Source of the DNA: Saccharomycopsis fibuligera x Saccharomycopsis cf. fibuligera
Taxonomy: Eukaryota > Ascomycota > Saccharomycetes > Ascoideales > Saccharomycopsidaceae
Assembly: GCA_001936135.1 (NCBI GenBank)
Contig: CP012821.1
Location: forward strand, 1,178,001-1,242,000
Direction: 5' to 3'
Length of the DNA: 64,000 bases
The first letter of the stretch is position 1. The number at the start of each line of letters is the position of its first letter. Of this stretch, positions 61,001 to 64,000 are shown one piece after another. The notes below the pieces were generated by a model. The model did not search any database. It worked only from the letters and a program-made list of their open reading frames with translations, and was not told where the DNA came from. The position numbers were made by a program, and so were the translations under genes.

Positions 61001-64000
61001 CCGAGCTTTTGAAAACGTTGAGCTTAGTCACTGGGTCCTACACTTTGAAGATTTTCAGGCCGGACAATTCCTTCACTACGATTTCTGCGCCCGTTGACAC
61101 TACTGTTGGCGAATTTCTAGCCAAGTGCGAGAAAAAATTCCGGTTAGTGAATGCTACAAATTACCAAATCGTATTCAAAATCGGCAAGTCTACCAAGGTG
61201 TTGGATTTAGAAGATCGCCCATTGCAGATCCAGTGCTTTATCTTGTTGCTTGCTGGGTACGACAGCGAGCGGGACGACTTGAACTTTGTTGGAAGAGAAG
61301 ACATTACGTACATTTGTAAGTTTGTGCTCGAGGACAACATCTTTTCGCAGCCGTCTATTGACAGCGAGGAAAACTTGAAGGCCAACAGGGACTACACCTC
61401 GGTCAACCTCAGCAACTCGGGCCTTCATGTGATTCCGTTGGTGTTCTACCAGCACACCTATGAAATTGAGGAGTTGGACGTCTCGGGGAACCCTTCGATT
61501 ATCCTACCTTCGGATTTCATCAGCAGCTGCAACAACTTGAGGAAAGTGTACTTTGCGGGAAATCGAGCCACTCACTTCCCGATAAACTTGCTCGAGGCGA
61601 AAAAGCTCACCAAGTTAACGGTGGAGAATAATTTGATTAGAGTTATCCCCGAGAGAATTGGCACATTGACGCACTTGACCAAGCTATTCTTGAACGGCAA
61701 CAACATTTCCGAATTGCCGCGGTCAGTGGTGAACTTGAAGAACTTGAAAATTTTAAACTTGTCATCTAACAATTTCAAACATTTTCCAGAGCCGGTCACT
61801 GAGCTTGAAGAGTTGGAAAGCTTGGATATCAGCTTCAACCAAATTAAATCCATTCCTCCGTCGATTGTAAAGCTCAGACACTTGGAACATTTAAACATGG
61901 CCACTAACTGCCTAAATCAAACATTGCCGAAATATTTGGCCGACTTACCTAAGGTGCGAGAGCTAAACATCCAGTATAACAACTTGACGAACTTCGATTC
62001 TGCTGGATTGATGCCAAATTTGGAACGCTTGTTTGCTAGTAAGAACAATGTTTCGCGGTTCAAGTTCCAAGCTAAGAACTTGAAGGTTTTCCTATTTGAC
62101 AGAAACCCGATCATTGAAATTCCCTTCAACGACATCATGTTGGAATCGCTAACTACGTTGAACTTGTCAAAGGCAAAATTGACCTCCTTGACAAACGAAG
62201 ACTTGCTAAGGTTGAGCAACATTGAAACGCTACACTTGGATAAAAACGGGCTCACGTACTTGCCGTCCCAGATTGGATCGCTCAAGAAGTTGGTTTATCT
62301 TTCAGCATACTCCAACAATTTACAATCCATTCCTGAATCGATTGGTGACTTGCGCAGCTTGCAATATTTGGACTTGCATGGTAACAACATCAAGCTCGTG
62401 CCGGACACGATCTGGAACTGTCCGTTGTCCAAATTGAATTTATCCTCCAACTTGTTGCAGAATTTCCCGCTTCATCCAAAGTCCAATAAGTCTTCGCTTA
62501 CTTCGTCAAGAATTCAAACGAGAAAGTCCTCTGCGGTTAGCCAGTTAGAAGGTAGCCAAACTTCGCTTGACTCAATTTCAGAAAACCTCAACCAAAACAT
62601 TGCTAAAGGCAACAATAACAGCTACAACGCCAACGGCAGTAGCAATTATAATAATACCAGTAACAACAATATTGATAATAATGGTAGCGGTAACAACACT
62701 AACAATAGGGAAAGGTTGAATTCTATCGACGAGTTGAATTACCATGGCAGCAATTTAGGAGGAGCGCTTACTGACTTGGCTTTAAGTTTGCAAGTTTTGA
62801 GTATCGCGGACAATCGACTTTCAGATGATTGTTTTGAGTCGATTTCGATATTTGGAGAATTGAAAAGCTTGAACTTGTCGTACAATGAATTGATTGAAAT
62901 ACCTGCGGGAATCTTGCGTCGATTGCCTAAGTTGATTGAGTTGTACTTGTCAGGTAACGATTTGAACAACTTGCCTGGTGATGACTTTGCCACACTCAAG
63001 TACTTGAAAGTATTGCATATCAACGGTAACAAGATCCACACATTGCCTTACGACTTGTCCAAGATTCGAACGTTGAGTGTTTTGGACGCTGGATCAAACC
63101 AGCTCAAGTATAACATTTCAAACTATCAGTATGACTGGAACTGGCAATGGAACTTGGAATTGAAGTATTTGAATTTCTCCGGTAACAAGCGATTGGAGAT
63201 TAGTCGGCAGTACACCCATTCCAATAGCGGCAACAAGTTGCTTGATAATATCAGGTTTGATAGCTTTGTCACGTTGAAGCATTTGAGGGTGCTTGGGTTG
63301 ATTGATGTCACCTTGAGAAATTCTGACTCGTCGTTGCCTGATGAGTCCATCAACACTAGAGTGCGTACCACCGCTTCGGAAATCTACAATTATCGATACG
63401 GCATTGCTGACACTTTGGGCCAGCGTGACAATATTTCTGCTAGAGAGATTCTATACAATAACTTTAGAGGCCACGAGGATGAATTGTTGATTTGTTTGTT
63501 TGATGGGAAAAAAGAAAACCAGAAACACGGACACAAAATTTGCCATTTGATGCAGGAAACATTCAAGAATATTTTCACTGAAGAGTTGAAAAAAGAAGGG
63601 CCCAAGGACACGATTGAAGATAGCTTGAGAAGATCGTTCTTGTCGTTGAACAGAGAAATCAACAATTACTGGCAGCAGAATGCTAATGATGAAGCTGCAG
63701 CTAGGGAATCTGATGATCCGTACAGGCTAGCCGAGGAAGATGTCGTCAGCGGCTGTTGCATGACGATTGTTTACATCAAAGGCCAAAACCTTTACGCTGC
63801 CAATATCGGAGACGGAATGGGATTGATCTCCAAAAGTAACGGTGAGCATGAGTTATTGACGGAAAAACATGATCCTACCACTAGAAACGAATTTGAACGA
63901 ATTAGACTAAGCGGAGGGTTTGTCTCTGGTAAAGGTGAGCTTGACGGGGTGGCTGAAGTTTCCAGAGCAGTTGGCTTCTTGAACTTGTTGCCTCATATTA
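58072..64000 (+). CDS. CYR1: Cyr1/Cdc35 adenylate cyclase, N-terminal ~1976 residues
   Basis: The frame is open from ATG 58072 to the right edge, so the gene is cut before the catalytic domain. Cyr1 makes cAMP from ATP and drives PKA signalling for growth, nutrient sensing and hyphal morphogenesis. Residues ~1-980 are disordered, rich in Asn, Ser and Gln (CAG/CAA runs near 58980 and 59450-59610). From ~984, SYTLKIFRPDNSFTTI is the Ras-associating domain. Leucine-rich repeats run from ~1124 to ~1745 (LTKLFLNGNNISELPRSVV and many similar), interrupted by a Ser/Asn insert at ~1475-1550. A PP2C-like domain follows from ~1764, with YRYGIADTLGQRDN, LLICLFDGKK, SGCCMTIVYIKG and ANIGDGMG. The last residues, SRAVGFLNLLPHI, match yeast Cyr1. 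The cyclase domain and CAP-binding end should lie just to the right. Confidence 0.95.
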   Translation, partial: MPSNPSPPPTAGAPAAENAFSKTSVVDQIKRANAVNARCSLNNQNSLNNQNSHSSHNSHNSHNVRPAPKMPPSCQQGLSRTSSPQAYRNNSDPNISSLKQSRLSSNAFSSSTGPQDGDISPLSSRKSSIANVASLSLGTSGSTSGNNSGNNSGNNNTSGNISPPSASGRFSPRRLAPPGSPGAAAAAAAAPAAANNASNANNASTANSSNIPSIEVLSTNSPRRPALDDNDDASLKSVSHKAGQGLKNSIKKTASHIFLRSKLDGSSGNNNNNNTAFDSDDGAQGKDSFSSDRPDDALLPEMGQQQQQQQQQQQQEVAVPKNRSYTKLRFQDFNQPQQQQDQDQQQRQQQQAPQTQPSQPQPQTPSQPLSRHSSIQSTQDPAHHLHHYGLGALPKGYKGFHAPRSAAANIPPLKVPIQPSHHKKGSRKKNSLFNKLINPRKAPDTSSEIGDIDEQQQYNYQQQQLLLQQQQQPSRQALSSHQVQQRQLQKQEQQEQQEQQQQQQQQQQQQQQQAQYDNDNSNIITGSPLKTRQNSNSSVASSKSHHGPRKGIFNFHSSSRLKSISSERSNSSVSANTNNSSEGINMSKPSFYDIDINLDSMAGVVYADNANNNSSNNNNSFYNYNSNNRNSTSYPRSPVSGGKKPSFVSPNSPSISRAASSDKVTSNNSNNNSNNIRNHSVGDNGFFSGGNDGLDTSNFIPSSKGWRPPDSWGVKPDLTLINKKNKEKSRANSLEPPRMAKVNSDDGNLNANNNANNNANNANNNANNANNNDNADERFYSISTPSSKTYSSGYNTRRSTAYRLGGSIGNNTEVSSQYSNLDLAKLNESTDPLSLEGLLRSNSKYGAATDYDQSTLGPRTSNDDQTAKGQQHNYDRLQSFDSSIEHDGPPRRDVVDSGNDELFSPTDVTPTENNNNNDSDHHRSRLELQRKPTDTSITFNNYVMKPKSQKLSLFQNDQPPPTPNVYPMYNQKNQSLPELLKTLSLVTGSYTLKIFRPDNSFTTISAPVDTTVGEFLAKCEKKFRLVNATNYQIVFKIGKSTKVLDLEDRPLQIQCFILLLAGYDSERDDLNFVGREDITYICKFVLEDNIFSQPSIDSEENLKANRDYTSVNLSNSGLHVIPLVFYQHTYEIEELDVSGNPSIILPSDFISSCNNLRKVYFAGNRATHFPINLLEAKKLTKLTVENNLIRVIPERIGTLTHLTKLFLNGNNISELPRSVVNLKNLKILNLSSNNFKHFPEPVTELEELESLDISFNQIKSIPPSIVKLRHLEHLNMATNCLNQTLPKYLADLPKVRELNIQYNNLTNFDSAGLMPNLERLFASKNNVSRFKFQAKNLKVFLFDRNPIIEIPFNDIMLESLTTLNLSKAKLTSLTNEDLLRLSNIETLHLDKNGLTYLPSQIGSLKKLVYLSAYSNNLQSIPESIGDLRSLQYLDLHGNNIKLVPDTIWNCPLSKLNLSSNLLQNFPLHPKSNKSSLTSSRIQTRKSSAVSQLEGSQTSLDSISENLNQNIAKGNNNSYNANGSSNYNNTSNNNIDNNGSGNNTNNRERLNSIDELNYHGSNLGGALTDLALSLQVLSIADNRLSDDCFESISIFGELKSLNLSYNELIEIPAGILRRLPKLIELYLSGNDLNNLPGDDFATLKYLKVLHINGNKIHTLPYDLSKIRTLSVLDAGSNQLKYNISNYQYDWNWQWNLELKYLNFSGNKRLEISRQYTHSNSGNKLLDNIRFDSFVTLKHLRVLGLIDVTLRNSDSSLPDESINTRVRTTASEIYNYRYGIADTLGQRDNISAREILYNNFRGHEDELLICLFDGKKENQKHGHKICHLMQETFKNIFTEELKKEGPKDTIEDSLRRSFLSLNREINNYWQQNANDEAAARESDDPYRLAEEDVVSGCCMTIVYIKGQNLYAANIGDGMGLISKSNGEHELLTEKHDPTTRNEFERIRLSGGFVSGKGELDGVAEVSRAVGFLNLLPHI

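Overview
The window is nuclear DNA from a budding yeast, almost certainly of the CTG-Ser clade (Candida/Debaryomyces/Lodderomyces relatives). The evidence is a compact layout of mostly intronless yeast genes, two short 5'-proximal introns with perfect TACTAAC branch points, an AT-rich background, and CTG codons at positions where relatives carry serine (RRD2 codon 311, RSE1 codon 1187). The species cannot be fixed from the sequence. Very long Gln/Asn runs and poly(A/T) tracts of up to 47 bases are a strong flavour of this genome. Functions were assigned from remembered yeast and human homologues; no database was searched.

Layout, left to right: tail of an NAD(P)-epimerase-like gene (1-270); RSE1, an SF3b splicing subunit (680-4627,+); a fungal LRR/Cys-motif protein of unknown function (5406-8186,-); TOA2, the TFIIA small subunit, with one intron (9188-9742,+); tRNA-Gln(CTG) (10416-10487,-) beside possible LTR fossils; an Old Yellow Enzyme (13008-14261,+); BNA7 kynurenine formamidase (14916-16067,+); NUP57 (16897-18726,+); MBA1 (19643-20548,+); RGR1/MED14 (21638-26941,+); ISU1 (27614-28225,+); SPC24 (29131-29985,-); UTP21 (31849-34938,+); RTP1 (35545-39039,-); MDM20 (40303-43161,+); PHA2 with one intron (43755-45232,+); a MED2/TLO-like Mediator tail subunit (46992-48947,+); a Prm10/ThrE-family membrane protein (52545-55691,+); RRD2/YPA2 (56212-57441,+); and CYR1 adenylate cyclase (58072 to the right edge,+, incomplete).

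The genes are ordinary housekeeping loci, each with its own promoter; there is no operon and no obvious functional cluster, although two Mediator subunits (MED14 and MED2-like) and TOA2 lie within 40 kb. No mobile element looks whole, and there is no CRISPR or secondary-metabolite cluster.

The least ordinary DNA is intergenic. The 3.6 kb between the MED2-like gene and the Prm10-like gene becomes GC-rich and holds several unrelated short minisatellites and two perfect GC-armed palindromes, each centred on TGACTCA (Gcn4/AP-1 type), 22 bp apart. Similar GC-rich, minisatellite-bearing spacers lie upstream of the OYE gene and between RRD2 and CYR1, and the adjoining genes share the GC-rich third positions. 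TGACGC/TGCGTCA elements are clustered in two divergent promoters (8362-8412 and 39352-39385).
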